A model generated the notes under the pieces. It was not told where the DNA came from. It was given only the letters and a program-made list of their open reading frames with translations, and ran no database searches. Shown one piece after another: positions 6,165 through 14,465 of a stretch of 19,860 bases of DNA. This stretch comes from LGRD01 sp031378125. GTDB taxonomy: Bacteria > Pseudomonadota > Gammaproteobacteria > Burkholderiales > Burkholderiaceae_C. The DNA lies in NCBI GenBank assembly GCA_031378125.1, contig JANNDW010000025.1:1-19860 (forward strand), given 5' to 3'. The translations under genes were made by a program, and so were the position numbers. Within the stretch, counting starts at the first letter, position 1. The number at the start of each line of letters is the position of its first letter.

Positions 6165-7043
6165 TCAGGCGGTGACGTTGACCAGCCCGCCGAGCTGGGG
6201 CGTCTGAATGCTGCTCATGGCTTCAGGTCGAATCGCCTGGGCAAGCGTGTGCAGGAACATGCGAAGCTTGTCCGCCATGCCCATTTCCGGGACGGCCGCG
6301 CTTTGCGGTTTGAGCGCGCCGAACAGCGTTGAGAACGCCTCGAGCAAGGGGTTTTTCGCGCTGTTCGCGACCGGGCCGGTCGTCGCGGCAGGCTCGGCCG
6401 CACCACCCGCCGCGGGCGCGCCGAAGGTCTGCGACAGCGCTTGGAGACGCTGCGACATGTCGCCGTAGCCTTGACCGCGCAAGCCTTGCTGGCCGTGGTG
6501 GCGGTGGCTCTGGCCAGGGTGGCGCTTGTGGCCGCCCTCTGCTTCGACGCGGCCAGCGCCTTCATCGGACGAGCCGCCTCGCCCAACCTGGCGCAACGCG
6601 CGGAAAAGCTCGTGGGCAAACTGTTGCACCGCCGCCTCCAGCGTGGGGGCCGGCTCCGCAGCGGGATGGGCCTGAGGCGCGGCGGCCGGCGCATCCGTCA
6701 GCGCGCTGGTGTCGGCCCCCGATGTGGCAGCGCTGGCTGCATGCGTTGTCACGATCTTGACACCGCCACTCTGGGCGCTTGCCGCCACGGCGGCTGAACC
6801 GGTGGCCACTGGCGCGGCCGGCGCGGCCGGGGCCGGAGCAGCCTGGTCGCCCAAACCGAGTTCACGCAGCGCCAGCATCATGGCTTGCACGAGGCGGTTT
6901 TGCCGGGGCGCCGGGCGCTGCTCGTCACAGCGCGTTGCCTCGGCCGGCGCGGCAGGCGCCGGGCGCTCGGCAGCTGCCGCCGGCTTGGCGCTTTGCGCGG
7001 CGTAGGTGTTGACGAAATTGAGGGACAGCGAGGTGATGGACAT
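6165..7043 (-). CDS. Ala/Pro-rich hypothetical protein with His-rich patch
   Basis: I do not recognise this 292-residue protein. It starts MSITSLSLNFVNTYA, then alternates Ala/Pro-rich linkers (about 20-35, 66-90, 104-132, 209-225) with short amphipathic helical blocks: 48-65 (LVQAMMLALREL), 133-154 (LEAAVQQFAHELFRALRQV), 195-208, 231-245 (LLEAFSTLFGAL) and 255-275 (KLRMFLHTLAQAI). Residues 172-183 hold five histidines. The C-terminus is GGLVNVTA. There is no signal peptide, membrane span or FliK-like domain that I can identify. The start is supported by AGGAG (7050-7054, reverse) six bases upstream. It is transcribed toward rlmB, 112 bp away. The modular helix-linker layout suggests a scaffold, secreted or surface-associated protein; this is a guess. 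Confidence 0.75.
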   Translation of the reverse strand: MSITSLSLNFVNTYAAQSAKPAAAAERPAPAAPAEATRCDEQRPAPRQNRLVQAMMLALRELGLGDQAAPAPAAPAAPVATGSAAVAASAQSGGVKIVTTHAASAATSGADTSALTDAPAAAPQAHPAAEPAPTLEAAVQQFAHELFRALRQVGRGGSSDEGAGRVEAEGGHKRHPGQSHRHHGQQGLRGQGYGDMSQRLQALSQTFGAPAAGGAAEPAATTGPVANSAKNPLLEAFSTLFGALKPQSAAVPEMGMADKLRMFLHTLAQAIRPEAMSSIQTPQLGGLVNVTA

Positions 7044-7195
7044 GGCGAACTCCTGGTCATTGGCGGGCAGCGGCCAGCGGTGTGCCGCGCCGATGATCGA
7101 GTTGTCGACCCACGCCCTGGCGAGTTCACGTCCGTTGTGTAAGTCCCTGTAAACAGCGCCGTGTTCCGGGTGCAAACCTGCCGATCGCCGCGTGT

Positions 7196-7930
7196 TCACC
7201 GAGTCATCTGTACCCAGACCATCAGCAGGCCGATCAGCACGGGTTGGTGCAGCATGTAGAAGCTCAGGCTCCAGCGGCCCAGAGCCGCCAGCGGGTGCAG
7301 TGCGGTCGGCAGCGCGCCCGACACCCATTCACGGCGCTGTTTCAGCGCCCATTGGCCGGCAGCCAGGCCCCACCAAACGACGCCCAACCACGGAAGCAGC
7401 GGCGCGTAGTCTTCGGTCACCGGCTTGCGGGTGATCAGGCCCACCCAGTTGGTCCAGCGTGTGTCGAACCACGGGTCCTGAACAAGCTGCGGCAGCAGCA
7501 CCGCGGCCAGCCCCAAGGGCCACAGCCAGCGCCCCCAGCCCGCGCTGAGGCGGGCGACGATCAGCATCACCGCAAAACCGTGCAGCACGCCAAAGGTGAT
7601 GAAGCTGCGCGGGAACATCCACCACGACCCCAGGCTGACCAGCAAGGCACAAACCGCCACCTGCGCCCAGCGCTTCCAGAAGCGCGGCCAGCCCTGCCCT
7701 TGATGCGAGGCCACCGCCTGCCCCAGGCCGGCGCAGAACATGAACAAGGTGACGATGCAGGCGCGTTGAACGGTCCAGAACGGGTCGGTGTAGAAGTTTT
7801 GCCGAATGAATCGGAAATAACTCAGGTCGAAGAAAAAATGAAAAAGCGCCATCCACACGATGGCCAGGCCGCGCAACGCATCAAGGCGGTCGTAGCGGTC
7901 TGAACGCGCTGGGGTGGGGTGCGGGGTCAC
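7196..7930 (-). CDS. DUF1624 / HGSNAT-like membrane protein
   Basis: An integral membrane protein of about 244 residues from the DUF1624 group, related to the catalytic part of heparan-alpha-glucosaminide N-acetyltransferase. The signature RLDALRGLAIVWMALFHFFF is at the N-terminus, followed by FMFCAGLGQAV, the FGVLHGFAVML span, and a C-terminal SFYMLHQPVLIGLLM. About seven hydrophobic segments can be counted. The natural acyl acceptor in bacteria is not known. The start is uncertain. The GTG at 7930 is chosen because it puts a short polar leader before the conserved block. A TTG at 7948 lies directly against an AGGAG with no spacer, which makes it a poor start. The gene is divergent from thrH and lies 152 bp before the Ala/Pro-rich gene on the same strand. 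Confidence 0.85.
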   Translation of the reverse strand: MTPHPTPARSDRYDRLDALRGLAIVWMALFHFFFDLSYFRFIRQNFYTDPFWTVQRACIVTLFMFCAGLGQAVASHQGQGWPRFWKRWAQVAVCALLVSLGSWWMFPRSFITFGVLHGFAVMLIVARLSAGWGRWLWPLGLAAVLLPQLVQDPWFDTRWTNWVGLITRKPVTEDYAPLLPWLGVVWWGLAAGQWALKQRREWVSGALPTALHPLAALGRWSLSFYMLHQPVLIGLLMVWVQMTR

Positions 7931-8041
7931 GCGGCGACGATAGCGCAACTCCTATCGCACGCGAGTTGGCGGCAGGCTTGCGTTACCATCCGGCCCCGAG
8001 ACGAGACCCGCGGTGGCGCTCGCACGCAGGAGTCGCTTTTC

Positions 8042-8674
8042 ATGCAGGTGGTTTGCCTTGATCTCGAGGGTGTGCTGGTTCCGGAAATCTGGATCGAATT
8101 TTCCAAGCGCACCGGCATCGCGGAGTTCTCGCGCACCACGCGCGACGAGCCCGACTACGACACCTTGATGCGCTTTCGCCTGGACCTGCTGGCCACGCAC
8201 GGCCTGAAACTGAGCGACATCCAGCGCGTGATCGAAGGCATGGGGCCGATGCCTGGCGCGCGCGAGTTTCTCGACGAATTGCGCACCAGCTTTCAGGTGT
8301 TCATCTTGTCCGACACCTTCTACGAATTTGCCGACCCGTTGATGCGGCAGCTCGGCCGGCCGACCCTGTTGTGCCACCGGCTGGTGATCGACGACGCCGG
8401 CTTCGTGCGCGCCTACAAGCTTCGCCAACCCAACCAGAAACGCGCCGCCGTGCATGCGCTGCAAAGCCTGAACTACCAGGTGATCGCAGCCGGTGACTCG
8501 TACAACGACACCGGCATGCTGATGGCGGCCGATGCCGGATTCTTTATTCACCCGCCCGAACCCATCATTGCCCAGTTCCCGCAGTTTCCGGTCACGCGAA
8601 GCTACCCCGAGTTGCGGGCGGCCATCGACGCCGCCGCACAGCGGCTGCTCTCTTCCAGCCCCGATCCTCGATGA
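8042..8674 (+). CDS. thrH: ThrH: phosphoserine phosphatase / phosphoserine:homoserine phosphotransferase
   Basis: A HAD-superfamily enzyme of 210 residues. In Pseudomonas, ThrH hydrolyses phosphoserine and can pass its phosphate to homoserine, linking serine and threonine synthesis. HAD motifs seen are CLDLEGVL, with nucleophile Asp7 and Glu9 in place of the usual second Asp (a ThrH trait), ILSDTFYEF (motif II serine), a Lys-containing LRQPNQK region (motif III), and AAGDSYND (motif IV). The remembered P. aeruginosa ThrH aligns along nearly the whole length, including PTLLCH and the FPQFP tail. The start is supported by GCAGGAG (8026-8032), nine bases upstream. Its last four bases (ATGA, 8671-8674) form the start of the next gene, so the two are co-translated. 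Confidence 0.95.
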   Translation: MQVVCLDLEGVLVPEIWIEFSKRTGIAEFSRTTRDEPDYDTLMRFRLDLLATHGLKLSDIQRVIEGMGPMPGAREFLDELRTSFQVFILSDTFYEFADPLMRQLGRPTLLCHRLVIDDAGFVRAYKLRQPNQKRAAVHALQSLNYQVIAAGDSYNDTGMLMAADAGFFIHPPEPIIAQFPQFPVTRSYPELRAAIDAAAQRLLSSSPDPR

Positions 8675-9459
8675 GCACCGCCACCCCTCCCGCTGGCTTG
8701 AGGGCCTTCGATCTGACCGGGCGGCTGGCCCTGGTGACCGGCTCCAGCGCCGGCATCGGGCTGGCGTTGGCGCGCGGCCTGGCCAGCGCTGGCGCGGCGG
8801 TGGTGTTGAACGGGCGCGACGGCGGCAAGCTGGCCTTGGTTGCGGCGCAGTTGATCAGCGAGGGGCATCGGGTTCACACCGCGGCCTTCGACGTGAGCTC
8901 CGCCGCATCGGTGGAGGCCGCCATCGCCAAGCTCGAGGCGGAAGTCGGCGCCATCGACATTCTGTTCAACAACGCCGGCATGCAGCGCCGCGCGCCGCTG
9001 CAAGATTTCTCCGAGGCCGACTGGACCGAGCTGATGCGCACGAATGTGGACAGCGTGTTCTTCGTCGCCAAGGCGGTCGCGCGCCGCATGATCCCGCGCG
9101 GCCGCGGCAAGATCATCAACACCTGTTCGGTGCAAAGCGAACTCGGCCGTCCCAACATCGCCCCCTACACCGCCAGCAAGGGCGCGGTGAAGATGCTCAC
9201 CAAGGGCATGGCGATCGACTGGGGCCCATACGGCATCCAGGTCAATGGCCTGGGCCCGGGCTACTTCAAGACCGAACTGACACAGGCGCTGGTGGCCGAC
9301 AAGGTGTTCACCGAATGGCTGGTCGGCCGCACCCCATCCCGCCGTTGGGGCGATGTGCAGGATCTGGTGGGCGCGGCGGTGTTCCTGGCCAGCGACGCCT
9401 CGAACTTCGTCAATGGGCACATCCTGTATGTCGATGGCGGGGTGACAGCGACTCTGTAG
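8671..9459 (+). CDS. SDR oxidoreductase, gluconate 5-dehydrogenase type
   Basis: A classical short-chain dehydrogenase/reductase of 262 residues. The cofactor motif TGSSAGIG is at 23-30, NNAG follows in the fourth strand region, and the catalytic residues are Ser153, Tyr166 and Lys170 (YTASK). The stretches NAGMQRR, AIDWGPYGIQVN and GPGYFKTELT together with the YVDGGVTA end resemble gluconate 5-dehydrogenases (IdnO/Gno-like, interconverting gluconate and 5-ketogluconate). SDR substrate calls from sequence are unreliable, so the exact reaction is not certain. It overlaps thrH by four bases and has no ribosome site of its own in the usual place, which favours translational coupling. It converges with purL 21 bp later. 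Confidence 0.88.
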   Translation: MSTATPPAGLRAFDLTGRLALVTGSSAGIGLALARGLASAGAAVVLNGRDGGKLALVAAQLISEGHRVHTAAFDVSSAASVEAAIAKLEAEVGAIDILFNNAGMQRRAPLQDFSEADWTELMRTNVDSVFFVAKAVARRMIPRGRGKIINTCSVQSELGRPNIAPYTASKGAVKMLTKGMAIDWGPYGIQVNGLGPGYFKTELTQALVADKVFTEWLVGRTPSRRWGDVQDLVGAAVFLASDASNFVNGHILYVDGGVTATL

Positions 9460-9480
9460 CCGGCTCGCGGCAAAGGTCGA

Positions 9481-12400
9481 TCACGCCGTCCACCGGCGCG
9501 CGTTCTGGACCATTCGCAGCCACGGGCTGAGGGCGCTTTTGTCGCCGCTCGTCCAGCTCATCTGCACATTGCGAAACACCCGCTCGGGGTGCGGCATCAA
9601 CACGGTAAAGCGGCCATCGGCGGTGGTCACCGCGGTCAGCCCATCGGGGCTGCCGTTGGGATTGAAAGGATAGGCTTCGGTCGGTTTGCCGGTGTTGTCG
9701 ACGAAGCGCATCGCGCGGTGCACCTGGGCTGCGTCGCCGCGCTGCGAGAAGTCGGCGAAGCCTTCGCCATGCGCCACGGCAATCGGCAAACGGCTGCCGG
9801 CCATGCCCTTGAAAAAGATCGACGGGCTGTCCAGCACTTCGACGAGCGAGAGCCGCGCCTCGAACTGCTCGCTCTTGTTGCGCGTGAACTGGGGCCAGGC
9901 CTGGGCACCCGGAATCAGCGGTGCCAGTGCGGCCATCATCTGGCAGCCGTTGCACACGCCGAGCGCAAAGGTGTCGGTGCGGTTGAAGAACGCCGCGAAC
10001 TGCTCGGCCAGCGCGGGGTTGAACATCACCGAGCGGGCCCAGCCAACGCCTGCGCCGAGCGTGTCGCCATAGCTGAAGCCACCGCAGGCCACGAAGCCCT
10101 GGAACATGTCGAGCCGGGCGCGGCCGGCTTGCAGGTCGCTCATGTGCACGTCGAACGTGTCGAAGCCTCCGCGGTCCATGGCGTAGCTCATCTCGACATG
10201 GCTGTTGACGCCTTGCTCGCGCAGGATGGCGAGCTTGGGGCGTGACAGGTTCAAGGCCGGGGCCGCGAGCGGATCGAAGCTCAGCCGCACGTGCAGCCCT
10301 GGATCGTCGACCCGCCCCGCCGCCACATGTTCAGCATCGGCACAGACCGGGTTGTCGCGCAGTTGGCAGATGCGCCAACTCACTTCATCCCAGGCCTGGT
10401 GGAGTTGCGCCAACGGCGCACTGAACACCGCCTTGGCGTCGCGCCACACCTCGACGATCTGCTTGTCATTGGGCTTGCCGATGAAATGGCTGTGCCGGCT
10501 CAGGCCGAAATCGCGCAGTGTTTGCATCACCTCGTTGCGCACAACCGTGGGCACCTGGATCACGGCGCCGAGTTCTTCGTTGAACAGCGCACGCAGCGTC
10601 AACTCAGCGCGTCGCGCCCCCACCTGCGCAGCCCAGTTCTTGGCGTCACCCACATCGGCTCGGCTGTCTTGGATGCCGTCGCCTTCAAGCACCAACAGGT
10701 CCACATTCAAACTCACGCCCAGGTGGCCGGCAAAGGCCATTTCGCATACCGTTGCCCACAGGCCGCCGTCGCTGCGGTCGTGGTAGGCCAGCAGCTGGCC
10801 CCGCGCGCGCAGCGTGTTGATCGCCGCGACCAGCGCCTTGAGTTGCGCCGGGTCGTCCAGGTCGGGTACTTCATCGCCGAACTGGTTCACCACCTGCGCC
10901 AGCATCGAGCCGGCCATGCGGTTCTTGCCTTGGCCGAGGTCGATCAGGATCAGCGTCGTGTCGCCGCCTTGAAGCTGAGGTGTCAGTGTGGGCCGCACAT
11001 CGTCCAGCGTGGCAAACGCCGAGACGATCAGAGACACCGGGGCGGTGACCTGCTTTGCCTCATCTCCGTCGTTCCAGCGCGTGCGCATCGACAGACTGTC
11101 CTTGCCCACCGGCACGCCGATGCCCAGCGCCGGGCACAGCACCATGCCGACCGCCTTGACGGTGTCGTACAGCGCGGCGTCTTCACCCGGTTCGCCGCAG
11201 GCCGCCATCCAGTTGCAGCTGAGCTTGACGCGGCCCAGTTCGATCGGCGCGGCCAGCAGGTTGGTCAGCGCTTCACCCACGGCCATGCGGCCCGAGGCGG
11301 GTGCGTTCAGCACGGCCAGCGGCGTGCGTTCGCCCAGGCTCATCGCCTCGCCGCGGAAGCCGCTGTAGTCGGCCAGCGTGACCGCGCAATCGGCCACCGG
11401 CACCTGCCACGGGCCGACCATCGGGTCGCGGCTGCTCAAGCCGCCCACCGTGCGGTCGCCTATGGCGATGAGAAAGCGCTTGCTGGCCACCGTCGGGTGG
11501 CGCAGCACGTCCAGGGCCACCCTCTCCAGCACCACATCGCTCAGATCCAGCGCCGGCAGCGTGCGTGCGATGCGCGTCACGTCGCGCTGCATCTTGGGCG
11601 GCTTGCCCAGCAAGACCGCCATCGGCATGTCGATCGTCCGCTCGCCGCCCTCGCCGTCTTCGAGCAGCAGCTGTTTTGCATCGGTGGCCACACCGACCAC
11701 GGCGAACGGGCAACGCTCGCGCACGCACATCGCCTCGAACAGCGGCAGCGCATCGCGAGAGACCGCCATCACATACCGTTCCTGGCTTTCGTTGCACCAG
11801 ATCTCCTTCGGGGCCAGGCCGCTTTCTTCCAGTGGCACCTTGCGCAGGTCGAAGCGCGCCCCCATGCCGGCGCCGTCCACCAGTTCGGGGAAGGCGTTGG
11901 AGATGCCACCGGCGCCAACGTCGTGAATCGCCAGGATCGGGTTGACCTCGCCGAGCGCGCAGCAATGGTTGATGACCTCCTGCGCGCGGCGCTGAATTTC
12001 GGGGTTGCCGCGTTGCACTGAATCGAAGTCGAGTTCGGCAGCGTTGGCGCCGGCCGCCATCGAGCTGGCGGCTCCACCGCCCATGCCGATGCGCATGCCG
12101 GGGCCGCCGAGCTGGATCAGCAGCGTGCCTGCGGGGAACCGGGTCTTGTGCGTCTGCGTGGCCGCAATGCTGCCCAAACCACCGGCAATCATGATGGGCT
12201 TGTGGTAGCCGCGCCGCTGGGCCGCCGCGCCGGCGCCAACGGTCTGCTCGTAGACCCGAAAGTAGCCGGCCAGGTTGGGCCGGCCGAATTTGTTGTTGAA
12301 CGCGGCGCCGCCCAAGGGCCCCTCGACCATGATCCGCAGCGCGCTGGCAATGTGCTCCGGCTTGCCATAAGGTTGCCGCTCCCAGGGCTCATCGGTTCCC

Positions 12401-13470
12401 GGCAGGTGCAGGTTGGAGACACTGAAACCCGTCAGGCCGGCCTTGGGTTTGGAGCCGCGCCCGGTCGCGCCTTCGTCGCGTATTTCGCCCCCAGCGCCGG
12501 TGGCCGCCCCCGGGAACGGTGAGATGGCGGTCGGGTGGTTGTGCGTTTCCACCTTCATCAGCACGTGCACCGTCTCTTGCCGGGCGGCGTATTGCGGCGC
12601 GTTGGTGTAGCCATTGGGCAGCCAGCGTTCGATCTTCGCGCCCTCCATCACCGAGGCGTTGTCGCTGTAGGCAACGACGGTGTGCCGGGGCGAGAGCTTC
12701 TCGGTGTTGCGGATCATTGCGAACATCGAATCCTCCTGCGCCACACCGTCGATGCTGAACTGCGCGTTGAATATCTTGTGCCGGCAGTGCTCGCTGTTGG
12801 CCTGCGCGAACATCATCAGCTCCACGTCGGTGGGGTTGCGCTTGAGCTGCGTGAAGGCCTGGACCAGGTAGTCGATCTCATCCATCGACAAAGCCAGGCC
12901 GAACCGGGTGTTGACAGCAACCAACGCGTCGCGACCGCGGCCGAGCACGTCGACCCGCTCCATCGGCGGGCCCGTGCGTTCATCGAACAGGTGCGCGGCA
13001 TCTTCACGGGCGAGCAACACGCTCTCGGTCATGCGGTCGTGCAGCAGCGCCGCACAGGCCCGCAGTTGCGCATCGGGCAGCGGCTTGGCCGCGCCGAACA
13101 GGCCCGCCTTCAGCGTGAGGCGGAACTCGGTGATGCGCTCGATGCGGCGAACGGCCAAGCCGCAGTTGTGCGCAATGTCGGTCGCCTTCGATGCCCACGG
13201 CGACACCGTGCCCAGGCGCGGCGCCACCACCACCAGCGGCCCGTCGGCGGGGCCGGCATAGGGCTCGCCGTAGCGCAGCAAGGCATCAAGCTTGTCGAAC
13301 TCGCCCCTTCCCAGCGGGGCGCCGCTGCAGACCCAGTGCACATGGCGGGCATGCAGCGCACCAATCCGGCTGCACACCGCCTGCAGCCGAGGCAACAAGG
13401 CCTGGGCGCGAAACTCGGACAAGGCATTGCCGCCCTGAAGGGACTGGAGATGATGGGGGGAAGTTGTCAC
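9481..13470 (-). CDS. purL: Phosphoribosylformylglycinamidine synthase (single-chain PurL)
   Basis: The fourth step of purine synthesis: ATP- and glutamine-dependent conversion of FGAR to FGAM in the cytoplasm. At about 1329 residues this is the large single-chain form (E. coli 1295). An N-terminal region opens with GGNALSEFRAQALL. The ATP/substrate part carries FAQANSEHCRHKIF (about 220-232) and GGAASSMAAG-type loops. A C-terminal glutamine amidotransferase domain begins near 1075, with Cys1173 in GVCNGCQ, and His1294 and Glu1296 in MPHPER. All three amidotransferase catalytic residues are present. The GTG at 13470 is chosen because family proteins begin shortly before the GGNALS block. A GTG at 13518 would add 16 residues, and neither start has a good ribosome site. 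The gene is divergent from map and monocistronic as far as the window shows. Confidence 0.96.
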   Translation of the reverse strand: MTTSPHHLQSLQGGNALSEFRAQALLPRLQAVCSRIGALHARHVHWVCSGAPLGRGEFDKLDALLRYGEPYAGPADGPLVVVAPRLGTVSPWASKATDIAHNCGLAVRRIERITEFRLTLKAGLFGAAKPLPDAQLRACAALLHDRMTESVLLAREDAAHLFDERTGPPMERVDVLGRGRDALVAVNTRFGLALSMDEIDYLVQAFTQLKRNPTDVELMMFAQANSEHCRHKIFNAQFSIDGVAQEDSMFAMIRNTEKLSPRHTVVAYSDNASVMEGAKIERWLPNGYTNAPQYAARQETVHVLMKVETHNHPTAISPFPGAATGAGGEIRDEGATGRGSKPKAGLTGFSVSNLHLPGTDEPWERQPYGKPEHIASALRIMVEGPLGGAAFNNKFGRPNLAGYFRVYEQTVGAGAAAQRRGYHKPIMIAGGLGSIAATQTHKTRFPAGTLLIQLGGPGMRIGMGGGAASSMAAGANAAELDFDSVQRGNPEIQRRAQEVINHCCALGEVNPILAIHDVGAGGISNAFPELVDGAGMGARFDLRKVPLEESGLAPKEIWCNESQERYVMAVSRDALPLFEAMCVRERCPFAVVGVATDAKQLLLEDGEGGERTIDMPMAVLLGKPPKMQRDVTRIARTLPALDLSDVVLERVALDVLRHPTVASKRFLIAIGDRTVGGLSSRDPMVGPWQVPVADCAVTLADYSGFRGEAMSLGERTPLAVLNAPASGRMAVGEALTNLLAAPIELGRVKLSCNWMAACGEPGEDAALYDTVKAVGMVLCPALGIGVPVGKDSLSMRTRWNDGDEAKQVTAPVSLIVSAFATLDDVRPTLTPQLQGGDTTLILIDLGQGKNRMAGSMLAQVVNQFGDEVPDLDDPAQLKALVAAINTLRARGQLLAYHDRSDGGLWATVCEMAFAGHLGVSLNVDLLVLEGDGIQDSRADVGDAKNWAAQVGARRAELTLRALFNEELGAVIQVPTVVRNEVMQTLRDFGLSRHSHFIGKPNDKQIVEVWRDAKAVFSAPLAQLHQAWDEVSWRICQLRDNPVCADAEHVAAGRVDDPGLHVRLSFDPLAAPALNLSRPKLAILREQGVNSHVEMSYAMDRGGFDTFDVHMSDLQAGRARLDMFQGFVACGGFSYGDTLGAGVGWARSVMFNPALAEQFAAFFNRTDTFALGVCNGCQMMAALAPLIPGAQAWPQFTRNKSEQFEARLSLVEVLDSPSIFFKGMAGSRLPIAVAHGEGFADFSQRGDAAQVHRAMRFVDNTGKPTEAYPFNPNGSPDGLTAVTTADGRFTVLMPHPERVFRNVQMSWTSGDKSALSPWLRMVQNARRWTA

Positions 13471-13539
13471 GGAGGGCCACGCGGTTGAGTTCGGGAGCTG
13501 AAAGCGGCACGGCCACACCCTGCGCGCTCGCCCCCGGCG

Positions 13540-13545
13540 ATTCTA
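13540..13545 (-). promoter_or_regulatory. Possible -10 element for purL
   Basis: TAGAAT (reverse strand) matches the TATAAT consensus at five of six positions and would give a leader of roughly 60 bases before the GTG at 13470. No clear -35 lies 16-18 bases upstream, so the call is tentative. No PurR-type palindrome was recognised nearby. Confidence 0.3.
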
Positions 13546-13640
13546 AGGAACCCCATGTCGGGCCACGCAGCCCGTCTGCGCGCCCCTGCGATCGGCTCGA
13601 AAGAGCGGCACCCCGCGCGGCGGCAGGGGCGTTGCGCCGA

Positions 13641-13649
13641 TGGGATAAT
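13641..13649 (+). promoter_or_regulatory. Extended -10 promoter of map, probably leaderless
   Basis: TGGGATAAT is an extended -10 (TGn followed by GATAAT, five of six to consensus). Its end lies seven bases before the map ATG at 13657, so transcription should start at or just before the A of the start codon. No Shine-Dalgarno sequence lies in the short interval, consistent with a leaderless mRNA. No good -35 is visible, as is usual for extended -10 promoters. Confidence 0.55.
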
Positions 13650-13656
13650 TACGCTC

Positions 13657-14460
13657 ATGACCATCAGCATCAAGACCGCCTCGGATGTCGAAGGCATGCG
13701 CATCGCCGGCCGGCTCGCATCGGAGGTCCTGGACCTGCTCACGCCGCATGTGAAGCCGGGCGTCAGCACCGACCAACTCGACAGAATCGCGCATGAACAC
13801 ATCGTGAATGTGCAGCAGGCGTTTGCGGCGCCGCTGAACTACGCGCCGCCCGGCTACACGCCCTACCCCAAGTCGATTTGCACCTCTATCAATCACCAGG
13901 TCTGCCACGGCATCCCGAACGACAGGCCGCTGAAGAACGGTGACATCGTCAACATCGACGTCACCGTCATCAAGGACGGCTGGCATGGCGACACCAGCCG
14001 CATGTTCATCGTGGGCGCCGGCTCGATTGCGGCCAAGCGCTTGTGCCAGTTGACCTATGACGCCATGTGGAAGGGCATCGCGCGCGTCAAGCCCGGCGCG
14101 CGGTTGGGGGACATCGGCCACACGATCCAGACCTTTGCCGAGAACAATGGCTTTTCGGTGGTGCGCGAGTTCTGCGGCCACGGCATCGGCCGCAAGTTCC
14201 ACGAGGAGCCGCAGGTCATGCACTACGGCCGCCCCGGCACGATGGAAGAGTTGCTGCCGGGCATGATGTTCACGATCGAGCCGATGATCAACGCCGGCCG
14301 GCGCGACATTCGCGAGGCCGGCGACGGCTGGACCATCGTCACCAAGGACCGCTCGCTGTCGGCCCAGTGGGAGCACACGGTGCTGGTCACTGAGACGGGC
14401 TACGAAGTGATGACGCTGTCGGCGGGCAGCCCGCTGCCGCCCGCCTTCGTTGCGGCCTGA
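13657..14460 (+). CDS. map: Methionine aminopeptidase, type I
   Basis: Removes the N-terminal methionine from nascent proteins in the cytoplasm; a two-metal 'pita-bread' hydrolase of 267 residues (E. coli 264). The five metal ligands are visible: Asp101 and Asp112 (NIDVTVIKDGWHGD), His175 (CGHGIG), Glu208 (FTIEPM) and Glu239 (QWEHTV). The substrate-side His lies in CHGIPN. The start MTISIKTASDVEGMRIAGRL matches the E. coli start from memory. An upstream ATG at 13555 has AAGGA five bases before it but would add a 34-residue Arg/Ala-rich extension without homology, and the -10 element lies inside that extension. The gene is divergent from purL. glnD begins five bases after the stop, the same order as map-glnD in E. 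coli. Confidence 0.97.
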   Translation: MTISIKTASDVEGMRIAGRLASEVLDLLTPHVKPGVSTDQLDRIAHEHIVNVQQAFAAPLNYAPPGYTPYPKSICTSINHQVCHGIPNDRPLKNGDIVNIDVTVIKDGWHGDTSRMFIVGAGSIAAKRLCQLTYDAMWKGIARVKPGARLGDIGHTIQTFAENNGFSVVREFCGHGIGRKFHEEPQVMHYGRPGTMEELLPGMMFTIEPMINAGRRDIREAGDGWTIVTKDRSLSAQWEHTVLVTETGYEVMTLSAGSPLPPAFVAA

Positions 14461-14465
14461 GCCGA

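Noticed and set aside
7145..7160. CTGTAAACAG inverted repeat as a LexA (SOS) box
   Set aside because: The half-sites CTGT and ACAG are only two bases apart, whereas the gamma/beta-proteobacterial LexA operator has eight. It is a short palindrome without other support.
8671..9459. SDR gene as a FabG or acetoacetyl-CoA reductase linked to the pha genes
   Set aside because: It lacks the GQFGQTNY and GYIATDM blocks seen in the PhaB at 18239-18976, and its NAGMQRR and AIDWGPYG segments fit gluconate 5-dehydrogenase types better.
9768..9782. AHGEG segment of PurL as the amidotransferase catalytic histidine
   Set aside because: The catalytic His and Glu of this domain are in MPHPER (1294 and 1296) nearer the C-terminus; AHGEG is another conserved loop.
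10291..13488. Long forward open frames (576 and 317 codons) opposite purL
   Set aside because: They lie antisense to an unmistakable PurL, are rich in His, Arg, Ala and Gln, show no domain, and are expected shadows of GC-rich third codon positions.
13555..13656. Upstream ATG start for Map with AAGGA ribosome-like site
   Set aside because: The 34-residue extension lacks homology to Map proteins and contains the promoter -10 element. The start at 13657 matches the family.
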